In this document: piece by piece, positions 42,470 to 56,110 of the stretch
Layout: every line of letters begins with the position of its first letter
Position numbering within the stretch: the stretch's first letter is position 1
Assembly (NCBI GenBank): GCA_025331565.1
Contig: JAFREQ010000040.1
Span: 4,699,001 to 4,763,000 of the forward strand
Length of the DNA: 64,000 bases
DNA from: Holacanthus passer
Lineage: Eukaryota > Chordata > Actinopteri > Pomacanthidae
Direction: 5' to 3'
The notes under the pieces: model-generated
The model's input: the letters and a program-made list of their open reading frames with translations, nothing else
Told to the model about the DNA's origin: nothing
The model's database searches: none
Program-made: the position numbers and the translations under genes

Positions 42470-45400
42470 TAAGCTAATTCAATCATTTAAAGAAAAAAAG
42501 ATTCAGTTGATCAACTTCATTTGATCAAATTGATTTTAAAAAGTAAAATAAATGCAATGAGCTGCTCTCAGACTCCGAGTACCAACATCAGAGAAAGACG
42601 TCCAGAAAAACAAACCCCAACAAAAATCATACCTGTCCAGCAATAACAGGGAACCTACTGCTACTAGTGATACCCTTTGATCAAAATATGGGTTTAATAT
42701 GCGCTGAGTATGTTGTGTGTGTATGTATAGTATTTTAGGAGCTTTACATACAGTAAATATTTACTGTTAGTACTTGGCAATGTGCCTAATGTGATCTCTG
42801 TTGTGAAAACATAACTTTCTAACAGAGAGGGAAGAGGAGGGTGAGAGCACCTGATTCCATGGTGGTGGATGATACAAACACCATCCACATTTAGATTTTA
42901 CTTCAGCCTTCAGTCAGAATTACTGCATAAAAAAGTCAAACAGTTAAATCAAAAAGTTTTTTTCTGTGTCTCATGCATATTTGTCTTTAGCTTTATGCAG
43001 AGGAAAGTTGTGTCTCTGTCGTAGGGATTTGTTCCTGTGTCTTTCGGTTTATTTAGCAGCTCTTTATTCTAAAATGAGCGTCTGTATTTTCACCATTTTG
43101 TTTGTCATGAATGTTTTTCCTTGAGATATGAGGAGGGAGGGTACTGGACTTTTTTCTCAGGACCAGAGAAAATGTCAATAACGCCGGGAGGGACTTTTCT
43201 TTTTTATAAAATGAAAGGATTCAGCATCCCTCACCACCCCGATAATTTTCACACAGTCCCTAACAGTTATGTGGTCGTAATGTTTGAGTCCCCACAGCTC
43301 TTCTGTGTTCAGCGTGGCTGTAAGGGAAGGGCAAGAATTAGAGTTGAGTGGACAACTGGCATTTGCATTCAGAAAATCTTCACTGCCATTTGTCTGTCTG
43401 TCTCTGCCAAACTTCTTGAATGTCATGACCCTGTAGGACTAATCTCCCGGAGCCTGTGGTTCAGACATGTGGAGGATGCTTGCTGATGCCAGCGTACCGA
43501 AAAGTCTCAAAAGCTGGCGCTCGAACAACGGCCGAGTCTCAAATAAAGCCCGGGATGGATGCCAGAGTTTCTAATAGCAAATGACTAATCCCAATTGTTT
43601 GCATGGACCGTCTTTTCTTTGAGTTTTGTAAATATGTAAATAGGTTGTTTGTGTGGCTTCCATCTTTGGCAGAAAATCTCTTAAACGCACATATATGAAT
43701 CATTGCATAGTTTAGTCCTAAATGTAAATTAGCACATTTTAAGAACATGAAATCTTGAACAAATCCATGTTTTAATCTGGGTTTGATGTGTCTCTCTCTG
43801 TCTCTGTCTGTTGTTGAACGCCTCTGTTCCAAATGTCATCATCATTCATAATAATATTCTGATGCTAGATTGTAATTCTTTAGAGGACTGACGAGCTCAT
43901 ATCTCACAACATGCATTATCTAATTATCAGGACTGTTGGTCTGCAACTTAACCAACATCTACATTTCTGTGCTGCTCATGATAAAAAAAACAACCGATCT
44001 CTGTTTTCCCATTGAGTGCATGTCAGCATTTATTTAGCTTTTATTTCATTTCAAACACTAAATGAATAAACAGACCTTAGAATAATAAAAAAAATAAGAT
44101 CATTATTAAGCCAACAATCTGCAGAATCTATAGCATAAACTTTCAGGAATGTGTTTTTTCCCAATTTTGTTTGTCTTCTTTTTTTTTATTTTCAGGCCTC
44201 TAACATATCCTTTTATGGCCTTTTCTTTTCACCTCTAATTGCTCTTACCCTCTGTCTATCACTGCTTTATCAAACACCAGTTTACTGAAAAGGCCTGTTA
44301 CAATCAGCAGTGCTGAGAACCTGCCGACATGGATCCATGCTCAGGTCCAAGTGTATTTACTGCGCTGTTTGTGTTTTAGAGCTGATGTAATGCTGAGTTT
44401 GTACATCACTTCATCTTTGTGTTAAAGCATTGCCTTATTCTACAACAAGAGCACATTTCTGGTTTGCTTGTTATTCAGTTTGTGCACACTGTTAAAAGTG
44501 TCTCAGAGATAGGATTTACCTTTGACATGTGTCTCCTTTGTGTCTCCATGAATGATGTCTTGTGTCAAGAGATGTTGACTGAAAGGTCACAAAACTTCAC
44601 CTTCGGCTCTGACTTGCCAGCATTGTTGCTGTGAGACTTTCCACCATCAGGTTATGACACAATGAAGCCACCGTCCTATTTTCCAGTGAAAAATAAAGCT
44701 GTATATTATTTCATATTCTGGCTTCGTACTCGACACATTACAGCTGTACCTGGTCTTTGTCTTTTGTCAGTTGCAGGAGAAGGGATTGTTGAAACATCTG
44801 GAAATACTAAGCTCTTCAGAGATAAAGACAGAAAACATGAACACTGAAGTGTTAAAGCAGCTATAATAAATGTTTTTGTAAACTAACGTTGACTCACATG
44901 ACTTGTACGTAAATCTGGTCACTGCACATGTTTCTTATTACAACAACTGGTCAACTAATCTGCTTTGCTCATCTTATTTATCCTTGTGTGATGCGCAGCA
45001 CCTGAGTCTGCTGATCGTGCAAGGAGAATTCACCTGTTTCACACGATATTTGACTTTGTTTTGCAACGTCAAGTCTTTCAGTCCGACTTCAGACCTTTGC
45101 TCCATCATCTTTTACTGCTCACTGATCATTTCAGTGTTGTGTGGTCTAGAACTTGATCATGTAAAATGCCATATGAAGAGCCGTGCAGCTTTGTCTTTCA
45201 AAGGTCGACATGCCCATCTGAGCGACTGTGCATGAAAGTGAGTGGTGAAGCAAATATCCATTAGTGCCTGGTGTGACTGCATCTTTAAGACGTTGTTCGA
45301 GGGCTCGGCCTCTGGCGCCATGTGAAGCATATTGTAATAAGGCTTAACTTGCTGATTGAAGATAAAGCTGAGAAAAGGAAATGTAGAGGAAGGGGAACTG

Positions 45401-48400
45401 GGTTGTGTAATCTACTACTGAATGATCCCTCATTGAGAAGAACAACATGCTGTAGTAGTACGACTTTTTTTTTTTCTTTAATTATTTACTTTTCAAAATC
45501 AAATCATGATCTGTGTTATTACTCTCTCTAATTGCCCCATTGGTGATCCCAAGGGACTTTAGAGATAGAGGGACAAGAGGCCAGCGGGGGGAAGGCGGCA
45601 TCTGCCTTCCTTTGTTCCTAAATTCCTGTGCTGCACGCAAGTCCCTTGACATGCTCACCTCCTCAGTGCCAGTCAGACTAAGATTAGAAAGACACACCTT
45701 GACGCCGCTTTTTTAACGCAACACGGCCTGTATGTTCGCAAGAATCTCGACTGGCCAGTTCACGCTTGGGTTGCGCTGGGGAGACAGATCGAGCAGAAGG
45801 ATCGATGTGAATGTCAGATCGCGTGGGCGGAGGAGGGATAAGCTTGAAGGAGAAGATAGGTAGGAGAGGTTTTAGGCTTGAGACGGCAGAGGGACGCGAA
45901 TGGCATGAAAACATGAGAGCGCGCCCTGCGATAGCATCTCTTCAGCCGGCTTCCTTTTGCTCTGGAACATTGCTGGCATTGCTAATGGTATATGTAGGCA
46001 GTCGACGAGCTTAGACCTGTTCCTCTGACTTTTAAAATAGAACAGCCCGTCCCTGTGTTTGGCTCTTCCTCAGCGGCGAGGCCGGTCGAGCACCAGCCCA
46101 AAAATGCAAACAGGACATCTTGTTGCTCGGGGGGAAACCAATCCTCATTATGTGGGAAAAAAAACAACATGACTGGAGAAACATGCCTTGTTATCCCAAA
46201 GTCATTAGAGACACTGCCCTGCTGCTGAGCCAGGATGCAGCAAATGTGACTGTTTTTAGAGAATATGGCATAAAATGTTCAACCTTTAGCCATTAGACAC
46301 CTCTCTGAAATTATACAGTGCCCGGAGGATTTTATATTTCCTCTATTTGGATACTCACCTTGTTTCTCTTTCAAAATATGCTCCATACAAAGTGTTTGTG
46401 CGACTCATGCCGTCACCTTATTTGCAGTTAGTCAAGCTGGTTTAATGCAAGCGGTGTCAGCAAGGTAAGCCAGAGGGCAGAGAAATGGGAAATGCAACCA
46501 AGATAACACGGTGTTGATTACAGTTTAGGGCAGTAGGACAGATTTCTAATGGAATTACATGTTACTGAGACTTTGATTGCTCCTGTAATTACCAGCTTAT
46601 CGGCAACAGGCCAGTGACGGTTTGGTCAGGTGGGCCGAGCCACCTCAGAGCCCCGCTGAGCCTGTGGCCGTTGACAAACCCATCAGATATGAAAGCATGA
46701 CAGTGGGTGAAGCAGTGACAAAAATCTGATCTCTTAAAGTCCACGACAAGCAGACAACCTATAGCTATTTGATAAATGAGATTTCAGTCACACAAACTTT
46801 ACATGAGTCCCTATTTGGACTTTACAGCTCTGAGTTTTGACTTTTAAAATACCACGTCGGTCTCTGTTTTGCATCGTAAAATCTCAGCTATGTTAAAAAA
46901 GCTTTAACTGCTTTTAGCCACTTGAGGGCAGCAGAAACAAACTGCAAACACAAAACTAATTTATTATCACCTTTTGAGGTGTTATGGTGACAGCAAAGAG
47001 TTCCTTATTTGCACATGCAGCATATACAGAGAAGCATTAATAGTCATTTATCCATCATCATTTTAATATTCCAGTATTAGTCCAGTATTCGCTCTCTTGT
47101 CGCTCTGCTTTTGGTCTCCACTATCTCCTGAGGTAAATATCTGTCTCCTTCTCTGCTAAGTGCTCAACTGTGTTCTTCAGGGTGAGTTTTTAGGGAACAA
47201 CTCCTTTCACATGCTCATAGACATTTGATCCACAGTTAATATAAAGAATGATAATAACAGCTTTAAAGACTAACCCTGACCCGAACATATTGGCTGCTTT
47301 GGTATCTTTAGATTTTATTTGACCCAGGAGACTTAAAAGCAGCTCTTCATGAGCCACAGCTTAAATAGGATGTTGGTGCCTGTCGATGCAGAGCGCTGCT
47401 GGAATGTTGCCTCTCTGACCCATATTGTATAGTCAAACACTTTGCAGTAAGAGATTAATCTTTCATGCACTTAGAATTTCAAAAGTCAAAATGTCTTTTC
47501 TGTGCAGAGTTTCACCTTCTTCTTTAATCCTTCATGTCCTTCAGTCCTGTCAGATGCAGAAATCTCCACTTGCCATTGCTGCTGCAGCCTGACGTTAGAT
47601 AGATAGACCTGGTGTTATCAGAACAATTGTCCCCTTATAAACTTATTTTAATGGCACTAAATAGCAGAGCCAAGACAAATGGGCACTTAATAGCCAGAGG
47701 GAAGTGAGATATGGAAGCAATTGCCTTCTCTCGGTGTGACTCGTTATATGTATCTTATGCTTATCAGCTCTGTAAACAATATTGTATTTAAGTGTGCAAC
47801 ATGTATTTGATTGAAGAAATAAATAGATTCTAACTTTTTCATGTTTATGCTTCCAGCAGTTTCCCCATTCCTGTGATTTGAGCCACATCCTGTTTTCCTC
47901 AATTCACTATTCTTGCATGTTCTTTTCGTCGCATGCAAAGAGAAAAGTGTCTTGGTTGTACAGTGGCCTTCAGAGGACAGACCCAGATTTAATTAACCTA
48001 ATTAGTGTAATTGAAGAAATCTGAGAAGTGTTTGGACAACCACATAGAGTTGAAGTGAAGCTACTTCGGATCAAATTCATCGTTTTCCCACAGCTACATC
48101 ATTCACTTTAGTTGGCTTTTAAAATGATAAATGATAAGATAATAATGTGTTAGCGTTCAGATTCATCGCCCCTGAGCATTGAGCATGCAGGTTCACGCAC
48201 CACTCTACACCATCCTCTGGTCAAAGATTAAACTGAGCGGCAGACCATGATCCCATGCGCATCCATGCACAGAAGTTTTGTCCATTATTTTATCTACTCT
48301 GCATGCGTCTGTGTTTGTACAAATTCTTGCACGTCTTTGTATGCATACGTGTCGGATGTGCAAAAAGCCAACTGCACAAACCGTTTTGTAATGAAGGTTT

Positions 48401-50240
48401 CCTCCCAGTGAGCCAAGTGAGACATGTCTGTTAAATGAAGGACGTAAGCGGCTGAAGTGAAATATTTGTTTGTAGAGCAGTTTTCCATCCTGTGTTGAAA
48501 TACAAGCCACTTTTCCAAGTGAGGAACCAGAAATGTGGACACACGGAGGGAAGTCAAGCTTTGTAACTAATCTTTAAATTGTGTGATTTTGCAGAGAGGA
48601 TCTTCCCACCGAGAGACAGAGACACACACGCTGCCAAGAGCCTGTAGTTTTAATCAAATAAAGTTATCTGATTATCCTGTCTATTGTCGTGACCCACTTA
48701 GCCTTAATAGAGTGGGTGATATAAAGTCTGTGCGCTAATGTTTTGGTGAGAAAGCACTGGAAGAGATGAGTTCAGCCGGTGTTAACACCACAAATAAAAA
48801 TTTCATTAAATATGCTTCGGTGATTTCCCATGCATGTTGTGAACACCCACTCTTCTTCTTGCATGGAGTTGATGCAGGCATCTTCAGTGAGCCATGGGAA
48901 ACCCAGACAGGTTGTCTTTTATGAGGCAGAGTCCCTGAATTGAATCTGATTAGAGTTACCTCAGTCTATTTTGGTCTCTTCCAATGTTGAGTCTGCAAGT
49001 TAAACGGTCATCTATAGCTGTATAATCAGATTTGTTATACTTTATATGTAGGGTAGATTTTACATCACATTTAAACACATGCATTATTTATTTTCATGCA
49101 TTTCTTATCTCACTCTTTTCTGATGTCTAACAGAGTGTCTCCTAATTGAATTCCTCGTTTATCTGAGAGTGAAATCACGCTTCCCTCTCGAGTTAGAGTT
49201 TCCTGGATTGCTGCCTGTTTGCTTGTCTCCAGCATTCCCGTATTCCTCCCCCGTCGTGATGGATCCCTGATGCCAGGAGGGCAGGTCCAGGCTTAGGCCA
49301 AAGACAATTTGATGCTTGAGAGGCAGGCTGGGCGTTACTGAGAGTTCAGCAGGCCAACTGCTTCCTGTTTGGTGTTTTTGTATTATTGGTGACAAGCAGT
49401 TTAATTGGCTTATGTTGTCTTGTCTGACTGTAACAGCATGATTTCTGTCTACATACAGTAAATCTAGCAGGTCATCTCAGAAGTGATCGTCCCTCAGACT
49501 GTTTCTGATTTCACCTTGAACATCGGAGCCTCATGACACCGGCATTTTTCACATTCTTCAACAGGTGTGGGACACATTTTATCTCATTGTAGATTGCACA
49601 CTGTCTCCAACTCTATCACTTATCACCGATGTAGGAAAAAAGTCAAAGAAATTATATTACATAAGCAACGCACCCCGTGACATTTTAACACAGTTAAATA
49701 TGATGTGTTTTTTAGTCGTTCAGTGAAAATCACATCATGTTCAGAAATGCTGCCGCTGCATGATGGTCCAGTGTGAACATAGAGTGACTGTGTATCAAAC
49801 CATGTGTTGATTTATAACAGGTGCACACTCTCAGGCTTGTCATTGACAATTTCCAGAACCACAGTGAATCAAGTTTCCCCACTGAGCTTTTTTTAACCCT
49901 CAATGCAATCATGGCACAAAGGAAATTTCCAGAGCTGCGTGTCTGCGTGTTGAATGAATGGTGTTGCCATGTGTGCTGTGTAAACCTGACCTCCATCTGT
50001 GGTTCCTAAAGCAGGTAGAGCCCAGATGGCGAGATTGCAACTGACCACGCTTTGACCTTAAGGTCTATCAAAGAACAGCATCACAACTCCAGGAAAAAAA
50101 AGGTACTTCAACGTATGAAAGCTGCATTAAGGGGAAGAGTTTGGCTTGTTTTGCATTGCTTATGTATCACTTTTCATGAGCATCCTGATAATAGAGTAGA
50201 TGATTGATGAGGCTGACAATCTGTTCATCTCATCCCCAGG
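42470..50240. other. Non-coding stretch, no gene supported
   Basis: About 7.8 kb with open frames of at most 121 codons and no domains. The 45,540-46,100 portion is more GC-rich than its surroundings, but I found no splice-linked exon or RNA gene in it. Confidence 0.5.
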
Positions 50241-50447
50241 CTACTCTGGATGCTTTGACAGGACATCATATACATTATGAGGATTCATTTTACAAACATG
50301 ACTCAAAAGTTGTGTGTGTTGCACAAACTTCTTAGATGATGTCAGCTTGTCTAATATCGTATTAATGATAGCTGTAGTAAAAGGATCCTCCTTGTCTAAG
50401 TGAGCAGAAATAGCAGGTCTTTGATCAGATGACAGACGATCCGCCAT
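50241..50447 (-). CDS. Small orphan open frame of 68 codons, doubtful
   Basis: It starts MADRLSSDQRP and ends DVLSKHPE. The composition is hydrophilic, with no signal peptide or membrane segment. The ATG lies 4 nt after a CAACTCCAG acceptor-like site. I recognise no family. A frame of this length is expected by chance, so this is recorded only because the residues look unusually balanced. Confidence 0.1.
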   Translation of the reverse strand: MADRLSSDQRPAISAHLDKEDPFTTAIINTILDKLTSSKKFVQHTQLLSHVCKMNPHNVYDVLSKHPE

Positions 50448-52580
50448 CCAGCTGGAGTTGTGAGTGTGTGGTCTGAGAACAAGCCTCTCTCTCCCCCAAC
50501 TGCATTGTGTTTGTCCTCTCTGTGTCGTCTCCCCCGGGCTTAAGGGAGCGACCTGGGTCTGTGGGATGGTATGCTGCCTCAGTCAGGCGCCGTTTGTAAA
50601 TCCAGACACATTACATCAGATGATCAGATTCCTTCAGGTTTTCATTCTCCATCAGATAAACCTGCACTTCACCTTTCACCTTATGGCCTAAGCCTCACAT
50701 GCACCTGCAGGAGGACCGAGGACAGAAATGAGTCAGCATCGGCGAAACTGCGAGCTGATTGGACATCATGATATATCGCAGCGCTGCACGCTTATCAGCA
50801 CATGAATTATGCAACGTCAAGAATATGATGAAACTCTGATTGTGATTAAGAAGCTCTGGTTGCAGTGCAAGGAGCAGCACCGCCGCAGCTGGCACAGATG
50901 GATTTGTAGCGGAACAGATCTGTTTTTATACTTGTGCAATAAGTTTCACTCCGATAGCGGCCGCAAAGTACTGAGGCTTTTCTGGTGAATTTAGTCCATA
51001 ATGGCTGAACAAACAGTGTTGCATTTGCACGACTAGCATTATCAGCAATCCAGGAGATAACGCGGGCTGTTTTTACTGGAGGAGACAATGGGAAATGAGG
51101 ACTTGGGGTGGGGATTGCGAGAGTGAAGGGTGGGAGTACATGAGACTATTGTGAGCTTGGAAACGTCTGGGTTTCTTTACGCCAGCATGATTAATCTCAC
51201 ACACACACCCACAGAGGGCCTATGGGAGTTTGTGGGAACTTTGCTCAGACCAATCAGACTCTTCAGTGCAATTATAATCTTCAAAGACTAATTCCCTCGA
51301 GCCACAAGGTATATGTTTAAAGACGATGTTGCAAAAACCTATATATTTATTTATAGTGTCTCTGGGGTTTATTTTGGGCCCAGCAGTGCATTTTACAGTT
51401 GCTTGTGAATTGGTGCATTGACATTCCAGTCTTGTTCTCAGGCCCTCACACTGGTCTCCACATGGCCATCCCCTGGGTCAGTCCCTGCCACAGCAAAGTC
51501 ACAGCTGAATTCTGCTCAAGTTTTCTAACTTACTGCACCAAACATGAGGACTGGACAGGAATAGTTAAATGAATCAGCAATCCTAAACTATTCTTGTCAA
51601 TGTTGTAGAGCATTGCAAGATATAGTTCAACATATAGGACAGGAAATTAATCTACATTGCGTTTGATTTCATAAATCAGTCAATCAATTGATATGCAAAA
51701 CCTGGTAATTACTTAGTCATGCATTACAGTATTTTGCATTTTTCAATATTGTAGTATAATATAAACATTACAGTTGCTAATCCCAGTATCACTCTGTAAC
51801 TTCAATAATTTGGGGTTCAACATTTCCCACTATGACAAGTCAAAATGTCTGATGTGAAAAAGGCCTATTAAATAGCTTTGGGGGAAAAAAGTGAAGATCC
51901 ACTTAGCTTTTTCCAAGAAGACCTGAGAGTGCTACGGACAAAGTCATACGGAGCTCAAATGATCCATCTCCATGATGACTAAGCAAACTCCATCTGCTGA
52001 TGACGACTATGTGATGTCAGAAAAAAGCTGCAGGGTGGATCGAGAGTTTGTTTTGTCAAACTTATGTTAAGTTAAAGAAGATTTCTTCTTTGCTTAATTG
52101 TATTATCCACTAATTGGCAGTTACTGGTAATAATCATTCCTTAATAACTTTGAATCAGGGAATTGATAATGTTGTTTCTTTGGCTGCTGTTGAGTTAATG
52201 AACCAATTTCTAATGATTATTTCCTATCTGAGAATCTGCATACTCGTCTTAATGTATCCGCCCTGATTGACTCAGAAACAGGATCTTCCTTATTCACAGG
52301 TTTCTATTAATTGTGTGCCCCTTGGTTCATACTGAGTTCTTGCTGAGAATGTATTACTTCATTATACCCTTATGCCATTAGAAAGACATTTACGGGGAAA
52401 AAAATCACAGAAAAAAGCATTTTCTGTATTTTCAGCCTCTGCCACAATATGAGGATTAATAACAGCCTTGCACAACTGGAGCCGAGCGAGCAGCTGTGGT
52501 GTCATGGGTCATCTCTGCTTCACTTTCATTATATCAGTTTTGACTATTAAACCATTACAGACTCCTGTGTTTCTTCTGAG

Positions 52581-52590
52581 CATCTATCTG

Positions 52591-52626
<36 letters not shown>

Positions 52627-52628
52627 GC

Positions 52629-52662
<34 letters not shown>

Positions 52663-52693
52663 CCTCTGCCTGCCTGCCTATCTGTCTGTCTGT
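52581..52693. repeat. Compound (TATC)n-(TGTC)n microsatellite
   Basis: About ten TATC units run into about ten TGTC units, then a TGCC block, then TGTC again. It is a typical compound tetranucleotide array, likely polymorphic. Confidence 0.9.
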
Positions 52694-54651
52694 GCTCCTC
52701 ACCCTGTCATAAACTTCTTTTCAGTTCCAAAAAAAATTACCCCATTTTTCACAAGAGATACAGTACGAGCTATTTAAGGTGTGTATTGCGTAATGCATCA
52801 GACACACAGTGTATTGCACCTTTGGACCTGTAATGGTAGGTTATTCAAGTATGATCAACTCTCTGGAGAGATCTCTGAGAGCTCCTTGGGACTACATCAC
52901 ATTAATGGAAGTGAGTTCACCGCAGAGCTGTTATGAGCAGTGTCATATTGGCTCACTGCCACAGAGCAGCTCAGTCTCTTCCCCTGATAACTGGCATGAT
53001 TACAGGACACATTAGACGTTCCTGATTAGATTGAGAAATGGCGTCCTGCGAACACTGAATTGGTAGGTGCTGCTGTCCGTGCAGAGCAGCTTTGGAAAAA
53101 GTAGTATTGACCATGTACTTCATGCTGTCAGCAACTGGAGGCGGCCAATTTTCGGTTTCAGTCCGGTAAGTAACATTAATGATGTGATGATGTGTTGCGT
53201 TGATCCGTCAGGTCAGAGGTCAGCAGATACAGTGGGATGAGATGAGCTGAGTCTTTTGAGGTGAAGTGAGCTTTCTGGTGCTTCCACCCGGTCTCATATT
53301 TCATTAATCCTTTCCCAGCCTGACGCTGTCCTCGACCAGTGATCTACTGGAAGAGGGGTTATTTCAAATTGTCATCGCTTCACCCACCCATCTGGTTCTG
53401 TGATTTATAACCACTGCAGTCAAGGAAAAAAACAAGGAAATTGCTTCTATGTGGCCTATTGACTTCTAAAGGAAACAAACACATCCCCTCCATCAAATAG
53501 CAGTTAATCGTAGGAGACAAGGATTTATTGAATTTGGTCAATAGAGACAGAAACAGAATCCCTCCAGTTACTTCCAACTCCGTTTTATAAAAGCCAGTGA
53601 GTACTCTTCCATATTTCCTCTGGATCAAGCTTATCTGCCCCACTAATGCAAATGGCTTTAAAACATGGAGACAAACACTGGCTTCCAGAGGCTCAGGTTT
53701 ACACAGCTGAGCCAAGTGTTGAGGTAATCAGTTTCCCACAATGCCCACAATCACATACACCAAGTTATTATTATTTGAACACAGAAAATTGCTTGTGTTC
53801 AGACATGTTGATAAGACGTTACGATTGAGCTTGAGGTCAGTTTAAAGTGGCAGGTTTGTGAAGGGCCACTTACCATAGTTTGATTCTCATTGATGGGAAT
53901 TTCAGTTCACTAGGACGTTGGTTCTGTTTTGCCCATCAATTATGGTAACACTGTGGTCACCAAAGTATTTGTTGAAATCTGGGAACACGGTACCTTCGCT
54001 GTGACGAAGTCAAATAAGACGAGAAACATTGTTCTGTCAGCTGATCAGGCAGGATGCAAACAGTTCAGTCAGATAATTTAAACCACTTTATATGAGAAAC
54101 TGTATGTGCACAACTACGCCAGATCCAACTTGTACCAGGACGTAAGTCTATAACTGTGGTGAATATTTGCAACAGACAATGATTTTACTTTTTCTTCTAA
54201 ATACCTTTGGCTCACCTGGAACTTTGTCTTGTCTGATCATCTGCCTACTCATGTTCTTCATCCTGTCTGACCTTTTAGCGATGTCGTCAGTTCCCAGAGC
54301 TCAGCAGACTTGATAAGCACAAAGTTATTAATACTGAGCAGAATGATGGATGCAAATGAGATCCATTTTAAACCAGAATCACTGTTTAAAGCTTTATGAA
54401 GAGACATTTAAAAAGGTGGGACAAGGTCATCAATTTTCATTCTAATGTCTCTAGCGTGGAAGTGGCAACAGCTGTAATTGACCTGATTTGCATATTCAGG
54501 CTGTGGAAAGAAGAAAATGCCAACTTAAATGTATAAGATTTGTTGGTTGATGCTAAGGTTGAAGAGAGCAAGCAGTTATACAAACACACCTCTGCACAAC
54601 GCTGCTGCATCACCAGATTTTTTTGTGATTTGTGTTCTGTCTCTGCTCTAC

Positions 54652-54698
54652 GTGTGTGTGTGTGTGTGTGTGTGTGTCGGTCAAACAGACACACACAC
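54652..54698. repeat. (GT)n with a nearby inverted (AC)n
   Basis: Thirteen GT units at 54,652-54,677, then ten bases, then ACACACACAC to 54,698. The two runs are complementary and could form a hairpin. Confidence 0.85.
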
Positions 54699-55899
54699 AG
54701 CAGAGGAGTGAGATGGAGAAGCAAGAGAAACACTGATGCAGATAAAAACACAGCAATCTGACCTGGTCATGTTTTATAGAGTCCTGACCTCACACCCTGC
54801 ACGCTGTTATTGATAGGATGGACACAGACACTGCCCAAAGGTTGCAGCTTCAAAACATCCAGGACATGGCAAAATAAAAAGAAAAGAAGAAAACACAGGC
54901 AGAGTGCAGGATCTCTGCAGATATACACACTGCAACACACTTCTGATGGGTCATAAGTGATGATTGCATGAGATTACTTTTGTCTATCCATTGTTTTTTA
55001 GTAAAACCCTGCTTACTATACCTTTAGGGAAAATAAAAGGAAAATAAAACTTGGGGTTGATATTCACATCACATCAGGACCTTCTCGCTGTGAATTAGTA
55101 GCATTAATAACTGTGGCAGTTTTATATCATCACATATGTCTTACATCAATATGAATAGGTTTTTTCCACAATACTTTCTAGGTCAAGGTTGGTACGTTTC
55201 CAAATCAATGTCATGCAGTCGAGTTAGAATTATTTAATTTATTCAGCACTAGTCTGTGTTTGTTATAGACATCATTCCTGCTGGTTATGAAGTGATTTTA
55301 CTTTTCAAATTGCATTAATGGTATATATCTGGGGCTTGAACACAGTCCAGCAAGAGCAAGGTGAGCAAAATAAACCATGATCACAGTTAAGTCAGTTAGT
55401 GAGTAAAAGTTGTCATTTTCAATACAACACTAACAGAAATTGTAAAAGCTTAAATCATGCACATTATTTTTTCCATTTTACAGCAGTCTGAAAACGTGCG
55501 GTGGCATATAAATGGTTTCTGAAATCAGGCTCTAAGCAGGAGAAAGCATTATCCTCCTGCTGCCGCTCAGTTTGTTATTTCAATCTGGAGGGCACCGCCG
55601 GCCAGAAACCTGCGAGTTATTTTGGAGACCAGAGATGAAACAGGAAACATTGCTGATGCGTATGACAACCCCTTTAATCCCTGCTTCAATTCACACCGTC
55701 TATCTCATTTTACAGTGACTGATCATTTGTCCCATGTTTGTCAACCTTTTCCCTCGGCGAAGCATTAAGTAGGCTTTGACTGAGCCTCGTCTCGGGGGAA
55801 CGCCGATCTGCACGTACGCAGTGAAGGTCCAGTGATGAACTTCCATCTATCTCATGACCTTCAGAACTCTTAGTACTCTTTATGTAAGATCTGATTATT

Positions 55900-56110
55900 T
55901 ACAACCCCAAATCCAAAAACGTTGGGATGCAGATTTATGAAGTATTGCTAAGCCCTTGTAGTAATATCCTTTATACAGTCATGTGCTTTATGAAGTGGTG
56001 AACCTCGTCTCATCTTTGCTTGTGAACTACTGAGTCTTTGTCAGCTTTGTTCTTTTGTCTCACCAGATGTTTGATGGTGTGTTGGCATCAGGTTGGTCCA
56101 GGACGTGTTT
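55900..56110. mobile_element. Decayed copy of a common teleost MITE-like repeat
   Basis: TACAACCCCAAATCCAAAAA followed by CGTTGGGATGCAG matches the terminal sequence of a very common teleost non-autonomous DNA element (ACAACCCC...AAAAGTTGGGA). CTTGTGAACTACTGAGTCTT at about 56,019-56,038 matches its interior. The other terminus is missing. Confidence 0.5.

Larger units (their letters stand above)
50448..55899. other. Non-coding stretch with microsatellites, no gene supported
   Basis: It contains the microsatellites listed separately at 52,581-52,693 and 54,652-54,698. The rest is unique-looking sequence without coding signal. Confidence 0.5.

Noticed and set aside
43121..43486. Open frame of 121 codons on the + strand
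   Set aside because: No start context, domain or splice partner. A shadow frame overlaps it on the other strand.
52468..52833. Open frame of 121 codons with SIYLSIYLSI
   Set aside because: It is the translation of the tetranucleotide microsatellite.
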